DNA of 22,081 bases from Planctomycetota bacterium. GTDB lineage: Bacteria; Planctomycetota; MHYJ01; JACQXL01; JAVHLO01. The notes beneath the pieces were generated by a model that did not search any database, had not been told where the DNA came from, and was given only the letters and a program-made list of their open reading frames with translations. Shown here piece by piece: positions 14,161 through 22,079 of this stretch. Position 1 is the first letter of the stretch; each line of letters begins with the position of its first letter. The position numbers were made by a program, and so were the translations under genes. The DNA lies in assembly GCA_031082105.1 (NCBI GenBank), contig JAVHLO010000012.1, forward strand, positions 1 through 22,081, written 5' to 3'.

Positions 14161-15024
14161 CTAGCCCCCTTGTGCGATGATCTCCGCGAACTCGCTCTCG
14201 ATATCGGCGATGGCCGCCAGGGCGTCGAGGTCGTCCGACGCCAGCCCGAAGTTCTTCCACAGCGCAAGGTCGAGCGTGCGCTGTCCGAAGTTGCCGGGGC
14301 CGTTGATCCCTTTCAACCAGCAGATGTAGTTGGCGAACTCGCAGACCAGCGCGTACGGTTCGTTGGGCGCGTTGACGGCGTCATGGTGCAGCCCGATAGC
14401 GGCGACCACGGACGGCGAAAGCCGCCACGCCCCGGCCATCCACTGGCCGATTTCCGCGTGGTTCGTATCCATGCACAGCTTCTCCGCCTCGAAGAAGGAG
14501 ATTGACTGCTTCTTCGCCTCCGCGACGATCTTGCGGTACATGATCGGCATGTATCCGAAGAGGGCAAGCTTGCCCGCATCGTGGAACAACCCCGTGGCGA
14601 ACGCCGTTTCCTGATCCAGCTCGAGCCGTCTGGCGACGATGCGTCTTGCGAGCATGGCAACGGTGGCGGAATGCTTCCAGATCTCCTGGAATCCCTTCTG
14701 TTCGCCGCCGAGCTTGGACAACAGCCCGAACGAGCCCGCGGCGAGAAGCAGCGTCCGCAGTTCCTTGAACCCCAGCAGCGTGACGGCGTGCTTGATGTCG
14801 GAAACCTTGCTGGCCAGCCCGAAGTAGGCGGAGTTGACGAGCCTGAGCACTTTTGCGGCGGTGCCCGCGTCGCGCACGACTATGTTCGTCACGTCAGTGG
14901 CGTTGCTCGACGGGTCGTCCATGATGCGCAATACGTGGGTCACCGCCTCGGGTAGCGATGGAAGGTCGCCCACCTTCGATTTCACGTCCTCGAGATCGAT
15001 CCGCCGGGGCGTCTTTTTTCTCAT
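14161..15024 (-). CDS. HDOD domain signalling protein
   Basis: A 287-residue cytoplasmic protein from ATG 15024, with GAGGGG about 7 bases upstream. A basic start (MRKKTPRRIDLEDV) is followed by one HDOD domain over most of its length: VGDLPSLPEAVTHVLRIMDD and VRDAGTAAKVLRLVNSAYFG are the usual N-terminal blocks, and DIKHAVTLLGFKELRTLLL the next helix pair. The HD motif itself is kept (TGLFHDAGKLAL), as are the later histidines (NHAEIGQWMA, IGLHHDAV), so metal binding is possible, unlike many HDOD proteins that have lost the HD pair. HDOD proteins act as scaffolds in two-component, motility and c-di-GMP signalling. No receiver, GGDEF or kinase domain is fused or adjacent, so the partner is unknown. 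Single gene. Confidence 0.92.
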   Translation of the reverse strand: MRKKTPRRIDLEDVKSKVGDLPSLPEAVTHVLRIMDDPSSNATDVTNIVVRDAGTAAKVLRLVNSAYFGLASKVSDIKHAVTLLGFKELRTLLLAAGSFGLLSKLGGEQKGFQEIWKHSATVAMLARRIVARRLELDQETAFATGLFHDAGKLALFGYMPIMYRKIVAEAKKQSISFFEAEKLCMDTNHAEIGQWMAGAWRLSPSVVAAIGLHHDAVNAPNEPYALVCEFANYICWLKGINGPGNFGQRTLDLALWKNFGLASDDLDALAAIADIESEFAEIIAQGG

Positions 15025-15078
15025 GCTCTACCCCTCGTCAAGGTGCTTGTCGAATCGCAACGGTTCAGACTCCCAACG

Positions 15079-15240
15079 CCACAGAGACACGGAGGCACGG
15101 AGAAATGCGGAAAGTGGTCACGCGACTCGAATCTCTGCTGCCTCCTGAGTTGATGCGGAAGTCCGGGTCGAATCATGCGAAAACATGAACACTCCTTAAG
15201 GGTTCGAGTGCCGCGCTCTGTGCCTCTGTGTCTCTGTGGC
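15079..15240. repeat. Fold-back element with CCACAGAGACACGGAGGC arms
   Basis: The left arm (15079-15102, CCACAGAGACACGGAGGC...) and right arm (15217-15240, ...GTCTCTGTGG) are inverted copies with 22 of 24 bases matching, around a centre of about 114 bases. It fills most of the gap between the HDOD and ComM genes. Confidence 0.75.
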
Positions 15241-15268
15241 TGCGTCAGGATTGACCGGAAAGTCGGCA

Positions 15269-16810
15269 TCACGCATTGATCCCGCGGTCGAGGCTCCGGT
15301 ATTGGATCGCCTCGGACACATGCGCGGCGTCGATCGCCTGCTCGCCCTCGATGTCCGCAATTGTACGGGCGAGCTTGAGTATCCTCGTGTACGCGCGGCC
15401 GGAGAGGGCGAGCGAGTCCATCGCGGATTTCAGCGTCTCCTCGGCCTCGCCTTCGAGGACGCAGTGTTTCTTGAGCTGTCTGCTGCCCATCCGCGCGTTT
15501 ATGAGTATCTTGTCGCCGCGGAACCGGTCCGCCTGGGTTTTGCGCGTCCTGACCACCACCTCGCGCATCTTCGCGGACGAATCGCCCTCGGCGCGGGCGG
15601 AGATATCGGCGTACATTACGGCGGGCACCTCGATATGGATGTCGATCCGGTCGAGCAGCGGCCCGGACACGCGCGAGAGGTAGCCCGCGATGACGCGCGG
15701 GCCGGCGCACGTGCACCGTTTCCTCGGGTGGCCGTGGAACCCGCACGGGCACGGGTTCATCGACGCGACGAGCATGATCTCGGCCGGGTAGGTGATGGAC
15801 GCCGCCGCGCGGCCGATAGTTACCATCCCGTCTTCGAGCGGTTGTCTGAGCACTTCGAGCGTCTTGCGGTCGAACTCGGGCAGCTCGTCGAGGAAGAGCA
15901 CGCCGTTGTGTGCCAGGCTGATCTCGCCGGGCCGCGGGAACGCGCCGCCGCCGACGAGTCCCGCGTTCGAGATCGTGTGGTGCGGCGACCTGAACGGCCG
16001 CGTGGCGAGCAGGGCGGCGCCGGCGGAAAGCAACCCCGCGATGCTGTGGATCCGTGTGGTCTCCAGCGATTCATCGAGCGTCAGCTCCGGCAAAATGGTC
16101 GGCAGCCGCCGTGCCAGCATCGTCTTGCCCGAGCCCGGCGGGCCGATCATGAGGATGTTGTGCCCGCCCGCCGCCGCGACGGTCAGCGCGCGCTTCGCGT
16201 GTTCCTGGCCCTTCACGTCGGCGAAATCGAGGTCGTACGACGCCGCGCGCTTGAACGTGGCCGATAGATCGAGCTTGTGCGGTCTTATCGTCGACTGATC
16301 GTTGAAGAAGCCGACCGCCTCCTCTAGGGTCGCGACCGGGATGATCTCCAGCCCCTGCACGACCGCGGCCTCCGCGGCGTTGTCCTTCGGGAGGACCAGG
16401 CCCTTGAGCCCCTGCGCCTTGCAGGTCATCGCCATCGACAGCGCGCCCTTGACGGCGCGCACCTTCCCCTCGAGGGCGAGTTCGCCCACCACCGCGTACT
16501 CCTCGAAGAGGGAGTCGACCACCTGTTCCGTGGCCGTGAGTATCCCCATCGCGATGGGCAGGTCGTAGAACGGGCCTTCCTTCTTGACGTCGGCGGGCGC
16601 GAGGTTGATCGTGACCTTGCTGTTCCACGGGAAGTCGTACCCCGCGTTCTGGAGCGCCGTCCGCACCCGCTCGCGGCTCTCCTTCACGCACGTGTCCGGC
16701 AGCCCCACAACGATCACGTCGGGGTTCGCCCTGCGTGATACGTCGATCTCGATCTCGAGCATGTGCGCGTCGATCCCCTTGACCGCGGAACTCCTCACCT
16801 TCGCGAGCAT
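15269..16810 (-). CDS. comM: ComM/YifB family Mg-chelatase-like AAA+ ATPase
   Basis: A 513-residue protein. ATG 16810 (MLAKVRSSAVKGID) is chosen because AGGAAG lies 8 bases upstream and family members begin this way; a GTG at 16846 falls in repeat DNA. Residues 1-170 form the Lon-type (ChlI) domain: GLPDTCVKESRERVRTAL and INLAPADVKKEGPFYDLPIA. The AAA+ core follows, with Walker A GPPGSGKTML (~221), Walker B VLFLDELPEF (~300) and the family motif NPCPCGFHGHP with its zinc-type cysteines (CTC). The C-terminal helical domain ends ...AIQYRSLDRGINA. ComM is a hexameric helicase that promotes branch migration when DNA taken up by natural transformation is integrated; outside competent species its role is uncertain. 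No other competence gene is in the window. A TTGCAA-17-TATAAT promoter at 17044-17072 probably drives it. The length is normal. Confidence 0.95.
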   Translation of the reverse strand: MLAKVRSSAVKGIDAHMLEIEIDVSRRANPDVIVVGLPDTCVKESRERVRTALQNAGYDFPWNSKVTINLAPADVKKEGPFYDLPIAMGILTATEQVVDSLFEEYAVVGELALEGKVRAVKGALSMAMTCKAQGLKGLVLPKDNAAEAAVVQGLEIIPVATLEEAVGFFNDQSTIRPHKLDLSATFKRAASYDLDFADVKGQEHAKRALTVAAAGGHNILMIGPPGSGKTMLARRLPTILPELTLDESLETTRIHSIAGLLSAGAALLATRPFRSPHHTISNAGLVGGGAFPRPGEISLAHNGVLFLDELPEFDRKTLEVLRQPLEDGMVTIGRAAASITYPAEIMLVASMNPCPCGFHGHPRKRCTCAGPRVIAGYLSRVSGPLLDRIDIHIEVPAVMYADISARAEGDSSAKMREVVVRTRKTQADRFRGDKILINARMGSRQLKKHCVLEGEAEETLKSAMDSLALSGRAYTRILKLARTIADIEGEQAIDAAHVSEAIQYRSLDRGINA

Positions 16811-16842
16811 GGTGTCAGCTTCCTGAAATGTGGAGAGACAGG

Positions 16843-16868
16843 CCACAGAGTCACGGAGACACAGAGAG
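16843..16868. repeat. CCACAGAGTCACGGAGACAC repeat copy
   Basis: Member of the CACAGAG family, just upstream of the comM start, and therefore inside the predicted comM leader. Confidence 0.65.
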
Positions 16869-17043
16869 CCGCGCTGAAGGCCGCATCAACATTTTCCCGA
16901 TTCCCCAGAGTCTTGCGTAGCCGCATCCAAGTGATCTTGTCACCACGGACGACTGTGTGCGACGTAGCATGCTCAGCACTGAAAGGACTGAAGCCATCCT
17001 GTTTCCTTTTCGTTTCAGCGCCTTCAGCGGTTCCGTACCGAAT

Positions 17044-17072
17044 ATTATAACAACCGGCGGTTTCGCTTGCAA
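17044..17072 (-). promoter_or_regulatory. Predicted promoter for comM
   Basis: On the minus strand, TTGCAA (17067-17072), a 17-base spacer and TATAAT (17044-17049). The -10 is perfect and the -35 matches at 4 of 6 positions. It overlaps the last codons of the RND transporter gene and would start a transcript near 17037, about 227 bases before comM. Confidence 0.5.
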
Positions 17073-19933
17073 ACGAACAAGACCGCGGGCAGCACTGTGA
17101 GCGACGCGACGAGGCACGTCCCGACGCCGACGGAGACGACCACGCCGAGCGAGACGAGCAGGGGATTCTGCGCGAGCGCCAGCGAGCCGAATCCCCCGAT
17201 CGTGGTAAGCGAGGTCAGCATGACGCCGAGCCCGGCGTCGTTCGTCACCTGCTCGATCGCCCGCCTGCGGTCCACACCGTCTCCGCCCTCCTTCAGCGCG
17301 CAGCGGAACCTGTGGACGAGGTGGATTCCGTCATCGACGCCGATCCCGACGACTATGGGAAAGAAGGCGACGCTGAGGAAGTCCAGCTTCCACCCGAGCG
17401 ACCAGATGATCCCGGCGCCCGCAAGGAGACCCGCCGAGACCGGGATCAGTGCGGCCAATGTGAACCAGAGGCACCGGAACTGAATCAGGACGAGCGCGAA
17501 GACGCACGCCGCGGCCAGCGCGGTTATCAGCCACATCTCGCTGTAGACGAGCTTCTCCAGAGCGTCCATCATGACGTCGAATCCGACGGGGACCGACGGC
17601 GTTCCGGCCGGCGAGGCCGCTGATTCCGGTAGGCTGCCGGGACGTGTGGCAGCCGAGCCTTCGACCTCGCTCAAGCTCGCGCGCTCGAGTTCCGTCTTCA
17701 GGTCATGGAGAAGATCACGCCTGCGTTCGATGCCGACCGCCCCTTGCGCAGGCCAGACGAGGCTGAGGCCCAACACGGCCATGCCGGGTTCGCCAGGCCC
17801 GCCATGCAGGCCGGCATGTTCGCCGCGCGGGATAGTGTCTTCGCCAGGATCGACGCGATTCGCGCGCCTGACGAACCGGCCGACAAGAGACCGGCCAAGA
17901 TCGCGGAGCGCCAGCGGCTCTTTGACAGACACCAGATCTTTCACCCAGTCGACGTAGTCATCGAAACTCGCCGCGTTGAACCCGTGCCTGTCGAGCGAAT
18001 CGACGAGCGCGCGTCCCACCGCATCCGGATCGATGGACGCGAGCTTCGCAAGCCGCGCAGACTGGACCGATGCGGCCGGGATGAGCTCGCCGATCGAAAA
18101 CCGCGCGCGGATCCGGTCCGCAAGCGGCGACCGGTCGAGCCACGACGCGAACCGTCTCGATTCGGCCAGCACCGTCTCTTCCGTCGGCCCCCAATGCAAA
18201 ATCATCACCGGCTCCGCGAATGCGGGGAAGGCAGACTGCATCAGCGTGCGCGCCCTCGAGGTCTGCTCGGAAGAATGGACGAGCCGCTGCGGGTCGCTTT
18301 CGAACTGGAGCTGTGTAGCGCCATAGACGCCTGCCGCCACAATACATGCCGCAAATGCCAGTACCGCGAACGCACGGTTGCAGACACCATGGACAAGCCA
18401 TGTGACCGGCCCTCGCTTCGGTGATTCTGTGGGCGGGGCGGCGCCGGGCGGGGATTTTCCGATCAGCGCTACCAGCGCGGGGAGCACCGTGTAGTTTGCC
18501 AGAAGAGCGAGTAGCATCCCGAAGGCAACGAGAAGGCTCATCCGGCGAACGCCCGGGAAGGACGAGACTGCAAGCGTCGCAAACGCGCCGACTGTCGTCA
18601 ATGTGGCAAACAGCACGCCGTAGCCGGTTTCGAGGTACGTGCGCGAGGTCGCGTCGATCGTTTCTGCGCCGCCGGCGCTGCCTGTCGCGCGGCCGGTCTC
18701 CGAGGCGTGACGCAAGTACAGGTGGATGGACAGGTCGACGCCGAGCCCGGCGAGTATCGCCGCGAAGGCGAGCGTGACCGTGTTGAGCGGCGAGAACACC
18801 CCGCCCGCGAGCCCGAACGTCCACAGGGTCGCAAAGGCGAGCGGTGAGAGGATGAAGAATACCGCGCGAACCGAGCGCAGAAAGAGCAACAGGATCAGTG
18901 AAACGGCGAGCACGCCCGTGGAGATAGTGAGCGAGATGTCATGCCTCATGCTCTGTTCGTTCTCCGCTGCCGTGACGTAACCGCCCATCGTGTGGACGGC
19001 GATGGGGGCAGGGTCGTGACCGAGTCTCGCGTATTCACGCCTTGCCTCGGCCTCGGCCTCGGCCGCGCGCGCAAGGAGCGCCTTCGAGAACTCCGTATCG
19101 CGCGCGTGGGCGGTCCCTTCGAGCCGGAGCAGGAGGCAGGAGCCGTCGTTGGAGACCGTGAATGGCGCTTCGCATGTGGCGGCACCATCGGGACCGGCAG
19201 GGGAGGCGGTGGCGGTCGGGACCGCCGACAGCGGATCGCCCGGCAGGGCGGCGAGTTCCGCGCCCGGTCCACCGTGGGCCGCGAGCGGGGCGAGTGCCGC
19301 GGTTGCGTTGATGAGCAGTTCCGCGATGCCCAGCACGTCTTTGGCGCGCAGTCCGCCGCCGGGCATCGGCGGCGAGATCGCAAGCCGCGCGGCCGACTTC
19401 TCCACCGCGTCTTCGATCCCCGCGGCGTCAAGCCTGAGGATGAGCGCGTCGAAATCTTCGTCCTTGAGGAACAGCAGCCCGTGCGAAGCGAGGGTCTTCC
19501 TGGATTGTTCGGCAAGTTCGACATGCATTGGCGGGCGGAAATGCCCCGTGCCGGGACCCGGGTTGTTTCCTGCTCTGTCGGTGTCCTTCGTCGGTCCCGG
19601 AAAGAGCTCTGCCCAGAGGAGGTTCCCGAACCGTCTCAGTTCCGCGATGCTCGGGTCGGGGCCGCGGTTCGCTGTGGCGGCCTCCGGCCTGGAGGGCGCT
19701 GGGCTGGTCGAGATGATGATCAGGAGCGTGTCTGCGAGGTCGAAGGTCTCCGCGACGAGCCTGAATCGGCCCACCTCCGGCGCGTCGGGCGGGAAGAGGT
19801 TTGTGATATCCGAGCTGAGACGCAGCCGCGCGATGAGCAGGGCGGCGACGACGCCGATTGCAAGGCAGACGGCGAGTGTCTTGAGGGGATTGCGCTGGAC
19901 GGCCGAGACAAAGGCATGGACAATACGTTTCAT
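17045..19933 (-). CDS. RND superfamily (MMPL-type) exporter
   Basis: A 962-residue inner-membrane protein, pseudo-twofold, as in MMPL/HpnN-like lipid exporters. A first membrane segment (~18-36) precedes a large periplasmic loop beginning LSSDITNLFPPDAPEVGRFR, the usual start of this family. A five-helix block follows (~329-490) with GLGVDLSIHLYLRH at ~395. The second half repeats this: a segment at ~525, a loop opening QFESDPQRLVHSSE, and a final block with GIGVDDGIHLVHRF at ~861, whose Asp pair is the likely proton-relay site. Members export lipids such as hopanoids; the substrate here is unknown. Both periplasmic loops carry Pro/Ala/Gly-rich insertions (~77-120, ~225-255, ~750-785), the last containing a repeat-derived peptide. 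No ribosome site precedes ATG 19933; a promoter at 19942-19971 implies a leaderless mRNA. Divergent from the lipoprotein gene. Confidence 0.88.
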   Translation of the reverse strand: MKRIVHAFVSAVQRNPLKTLAVCLAIGVVAALLIARLRLSSDITNLFPPDAPEVGRFRLVAETFDLADTLLIIISTSPAPSRPEAATANRGPDPSIAELRRFGNLLWAELFPGPTKDTDRAGNNPGPGTGHFRPPMHVELAEQSRKTLASHGLLFLKDEDFDALILRLDAAGIEDAVEKSAARLAISPPMPGGGLRAKDVLGIAELLINATAALAPLAAHGGPGAELAALPGDPLSAVPTATASPAGPDGAATCEAPFTVSNDGSCLLLRLEGTAHARDTEFSKALLARAAEAEAEARREYARLGHDPAPIAVHTMGGYVTAAENEQSMRHDISLTISTGVLAVSLILLLFLRSVRAVFFILSPLAFATLWTFGLAGGVFSPLNTVTLAFAAILAGLGVDLSIHLYLRHASETGRATGSAGGAETIDATSRTYLETGYGVLFATLTTVGAFATLAVSSFPGVRRMSLLVAFGMLLALLANYTVLPALVALIGKSPPGAAPPTESPKRGPVTWLVHGVCNRAFAVLAFAACIVAAGVYGATQLQFESDPQRLVHSSEQTSRARTLMQSAFPAFAEPVMILHWGPTEETVLAESRRFASWLDRSPLADRIRARFSIGELIPAASVQSARLAKLASIDPDAVGRALVDSLDRHGFNAASFDDYVDWVKDLVSVKEPLALRDLGRSLVGRFVRRANRVDPGEDTIPRGEHAGLHGGPGEPGMAVLGLSLVWPAQGAVGIERRRDLLHDLKTELERASLSEVEGSAATRPGSLPESAASPAGTPSVPVGFDVMMDALEKLVYSEMWLITALAAACVFALVLIQFRCLWFTLAALIPVSAGLLAGAGIIWSLGWKLDFLSVAFFPIVVGIGVDDGIHLVHRFRCALKEGGDGVDRRRAIEQVTNDAGLGVMLTSLTTIGGFGSLALAQNPLLVSLGVVVSVGVGTCLVASLTVLPAVLFVCKRNRRLL
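17655..17678 (-). repeat. LSEVEGS-type repeat inside the RND gene
   Basis: On the minus strand GAGCTTGAGCGAGGTCGAAG then GCTC is translated as LSEVEGS in the protein. It resembles the widespread CTGAGCGAAGTCGAAGG intergenic repeat. It lies in a low-complexity Ser/Ala/Pro stretch (~750-785) of the second periplasmic loop, where the family has no conserved sequence. Confidence 0.5.
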
Positions 19934-19941
19934 GGCCGCGT

Positions 19942-19971
19942 ATCATATCACCCGCGCGGCGGCCGTGTCAA
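19942..19971 (-). promoter_or_regulatory. Promoter for the RND exporter, probably leaderless
   Basis: On the minus strand, TTGACA (19966-19971), an 18-base spacer and TATGAT (19942-19947). Only 8 bases separate the -10 box from ATG 19933, so transcription should start at or within one or two bases of the ATG. No ribosome-binding sequence fits in that space. Confidence 0.7.
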
Positions 19972-20038
19972 GCCGGTGTTGCGTGGCGGGCAGGCGAGAC
20001 TCGAGGATGATTCCCATGAGCACTCCGCGAGTCTAACG

Positions 20039-20097
20039 GTTCGTAGTAGCGACTTTAGTCGCTCGGCCGACCAGCGACTGAAGTCGCTACTACGAAC
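20039..20097. repeat. Long palindromic TAGTAGCGACT hairpin repeat
   Basis: GTTCGTAGTAGCGACT is followed by TAGTCGCT on the left and faced by AGCGACTGAAGTCGCTACTA then CGAAC on the right, pairing over about 25 bases with one wobble or mismatch around a 9-base loop. It is a nested palindrome, since each arm is itself nearly self-complementary (AGCGACTTTAGTCGCT). It sits between the two divergent promoters. Similar repeats occur widely in environmental bacterial genomes. Confidence 0.75.
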
Positions 20098-20121
20098 TCA
20101 GGAAAGGCTGGAAGACCCGTA

Positions 20122-20141
20122 CCGCGACCGTGCGGGAGCGG
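20122..20141 (+). repeat. CCGCGACCGTGCGGGAGCGG repeat copy
   Basis: Differs by one base from the modules at 9897-9916 and 14108-14127 (reverse strand). Confidence 0.65.
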
Positions 20142-20187
20142 ATGGCCGGGTTTTGGAATGTGATTGCGAGCGGTCGCCCATGAAACG

Positions 20188-20216
20188 TTGACTTCCATCC
20201 GGCGGGCGGCTATACT
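20188..20216 (+). promoter_or_regulatory. Promoter of the lipoprotein gene, leaderless
   Basis: TTGACT (20188-20193), a 17-base spacer and TATACT (20211-20216). The ATG at 20223 begins 6 bases after the -10 box, so the first transcribed base should be at or next to the A of the ATG. No ribosome site is possible. Confidence 0.75.
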
Positions 20217-20222
20217 GGCGAT

Positions 20223-20660
20223 ATGAGGATCGAGGCGAAACACAACCACGGGCTTGTACTTCTTACGTGTACGCTGCTGGCGATGTCGGCTGCGGTGGCC
20301 GGCTGCGGCGGGACGAGCGCGCCAAGGCGGACGCCTGCCAAAGAGCCAGTCGTCAGCGCAAAGGCTGTACAGGTGATCGAGCTGGCCAGGGGCGGACTCC
20401 TCTGCGACGGCAGGCTGGTCATCGACAGGGTCGGCGTCGCGGATGGGGTGCTGTCTGTGACGTTCAAGAACAATTCGGGCGAGAAGGTCCGGCTGGAGTG
20501 TGCGCCCGCGTTCTATGACGGCGCGGGGCACGAGGTGCGGAACGGCCTGGTCGATTGGCGCCCGCTCGAACTCGAACCGCAGCGGTCGGCGGTCCTGAAA
20601 TGGAACGTGCCGCGCGCGCACGTAGTGGCCACCCGGCTACTTGCGCGCGTCTCGAAGTAG
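20223..20660 (+). CDS. Lipoprotein, YcfL/DUF1425-like
   Basis: A 145-residue envelope lipoprotein. ATG 20223 starts a signal peptide (MRIEAKHNHGLVLLTCTLLA) ending in the lipobox V-A-G-C, with the lipidated Cys at residue 28 followed by GGTS. A flexible Pro/Lys/Ala linker (~30-45) leads to a beta-sandwich of about 90 residues: LVIDRVGVADGVLSVTFKNN, then VRLECAPAFYDGAGHEVRNG and ELEPQRSAVLKWNVPR. This pattern of a small immunoglobulin-like domain describing modified strands resembles YcfL (DUF1425), which in enterobacteria lies next to a penicillin-binding-protein activator; no such neighbour exists here. The family match is from memory and moderate. It is transcribed from the promoter at 20188-20216 without a leader, divergently from the RND exporter, so the two may share control. 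Confidence 0.8.
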   Translation: MRIEAKHNHGLVLLTCTLLAMSAAVAGCGGTSAPRRTPAKEPVVSAKAVQVIELARGGLLCDGRLVIDRVGVADGVLSVTFKNNSGEKVRLECAPAFYDGAGHEVRNGLVDWRPLELEPQRSAVLKWNVPRAHVVATRLLARVSK

Positions 20661-20993
20661 AATGTAGCACAGGCGTCCCTTGCTCCAAGACTGGTCGCAA
20701 CTCGCCGAGAAGCACGGCATTGCTTGAGGCAAGATCTACGGCGTGCGACGAAGACAGTCCATGGCCTTGAGCTTCAGCTCGGACATTCCGGAGGAACTCC
20801 ATCAACGATTTCGCAACAGCTGAAGTGTTCGCGAAGCGTAGACGGCCTTTCGCGTGTCTCTCCGTGCCTCTGTGTCTCTGTGGCCGTTCCTGTGGCATCG
20901 ATGATGCGCAGACTTTCTGGTGTCTTCGTGGCGATCATCCCCGGCGTCGTTTCCTTCCCTCTCACGGCCTCGCATCACCTCGGGCAGTTGAAA
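20661..20993. other. Gene-free stretch with two dispersed repeats
   Basis: No gene is supported. AATGTAGCACAGGCGTC at 20661-20677 equals 11460-11476. TCTCCGTGCCTCTGTGTCTC within 20854-20883 is another CACAGAG-family copy, in the orientation of 15217-15240. Further right, TGTCTTCGTGGCGATCATC (about 20921-20939) resembles another common intergenic repeat. Confidence 0.6.
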
Positions 20994-22079
20994 TCAGCCT
21001 TTCAGCAGCCTGCGGATACTGGACGCGATCCTGGTTGCGCGGGCGCTGAAGGGGCGCAGGCGATCGGGACCGAACTGGTCGAGCGCCTTCGCGATCTTCT
21101 CCATGTTGTCCATCGCGAACATGTGGCAGCCGTGGATCGGCGCTTCGTCGTCGACCATCTCCGCATTCACGCCGCATGAGCTCAGCCGCGCGCACGCCTT
21201 CATCACGAGCAGTAGGACGTAGTCTACCACGGGCGTGCGCATCCGGGCCGATTTCTCGGGCTGCTCTGGCCTGTCGGACGGGGTGGACTGGTCTGACGCG
21301 TCGGACGGGGCGGACTGGTCGGAACCGGCGGACTGGCACTTCTTTCGGCGGCCCCTTTCCCCAGAGCGGCCGGACGGCCCCTCGCCCTTGCCGCCACGGG
21401 CTTCATCATCCAGCTCCCGCGTCACAGTCATCAGTTCGTGCAGGAACGGGTCCAGCATCTTGTGTACCGGGTCCTTGCGGTAGTTGTACTCGCGGCCGTT
21501 CTCGAACCGGTCCGTGTCGACATCGCGCTCGGACTCCGCGTCCTCCCAGGCGGCCAGCTCCGGCACCGACGCGGACCAGCCGCTCCTGAAATCGTCCTTG
21601 CAGCACGGGGCGTCACAGCGGGTGTCGTCGTCCTCCTCCTCGGGCTCGGGGATCTCCGCAAGCTCGAGGAAACGGACCGGGTCCTCCGGGTCGAACGCGT
21701 CATCCCGGCTCGCCTCGAGCTTATGGCGCTTGATCTCATCTTCGAAATGCCTTTCGAGCGCCTCGCCGGACTCGATCTGGAGCCGCATCCCTTTTTCGAG
21801 GCTCTTCGTCGACAACCCTTCCATCTCGACAACGGCGAGCAACGGGTCTTCGCGCATCGCCTGTTCCCGATAATATTCCGCCCAACGTTCTTTGGACCGC
21901 GAGTCCGCATCCTCGGGGAAGATGGGTCGCCTGTCGCGGTTCTCGCGGAAGTCTTCGAGCATCCCGCGCAGGAGAATGAGATCGCCTGAGATGCGTTCGA
22001 GGTCGCGGAAGAAGCGGCCGGCGTGGGAGCGGTGAGTGCGCGGGGTACGCGCGGGGTGATCTGGACGACCCTCACCCTC
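20994..22079 (-). CDS. Unknown hydrophilic protein, 5' end outside window
   Basis: The minus-strand frame is open to the right edge, giving 361 visible residues before the stop at 20994; ATG 21962 is internal, since the upstream residues (RSHAGRFFRDLERISGDLIL) still look like protein. No membrane segment or signal is visible. The visible part has a charged helical region (to about 21680), an acidic stretch (AEIPEPEEEDDDTRCDAPCC) with three close cysteines, and DPVHKMLDPFLHELMTVTRE. A low-complexity linker follows, including the Ser-Asp repeat SDQSAPSDASDQS. Last comes a better-ordered C-terminal domain (~80 residues: TPVVDYVLLLVMKACARLSS, HGCHMFAMDNMEKIAKALDQ, then a basic end). I do not recognise the family. 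The cysteine pattern might bind metal. The compact C-terminal block looks like the part most likely to be conserved. Confidence 0.65.
   Translation of the reverse strand, partial: EGEGRPDHPARTPRTHRSHAGRFFRDLERISGDLILLRGMLEDFRENRDRRPIFPEDADSRSKERWAEYYREQAMREDPLLAVVEMEGLSTKSLEKGMRLQIESGEALERHFEDEIKRHKLEASRDDAFDPEDPVRFLELAEIPEPEEEDDDTRCDAPCCKDDFRSGWSASVPELAAWEDAESERDVDTDRFENGREYNYRKDPVHKMLDPFLHELMTVTRELDDEARGGKGEGPSGRSGERGRRKKCQSAGSDQSAPSDASDQSTPSDRPEQPEKSARMRTPVVDYVLLLVMKACARLSSCGVNAEMVDDEAPIHGCHMFAMDNMEKIAKALDQFGPDRLRPFSARATRIASSIRRLLKG
21274..21336 (-). repeat. 9-bp tandem repeat in the reading frame
   Basis: Seven 9-base units in a row, such as TCGGACGGG, GTGGACTGG, TCTGACGCG and GCGGACTGG. 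Read on the minus strand they give a three-residue period (SDQ, SAP, SDA, SDQ, STP). Similar GTCCGAC-type tandems are common between genes in PVC-like genomes. The number of units can change without breaking the frame. Confidence 0.75.

Noticed and set aside
16811..16846. GTG start at 16846 for comM
   Set aside because: It lies in a dispersed repeat; ATG 16810 has AGGAAG upstream and matches the usual N-terminus.
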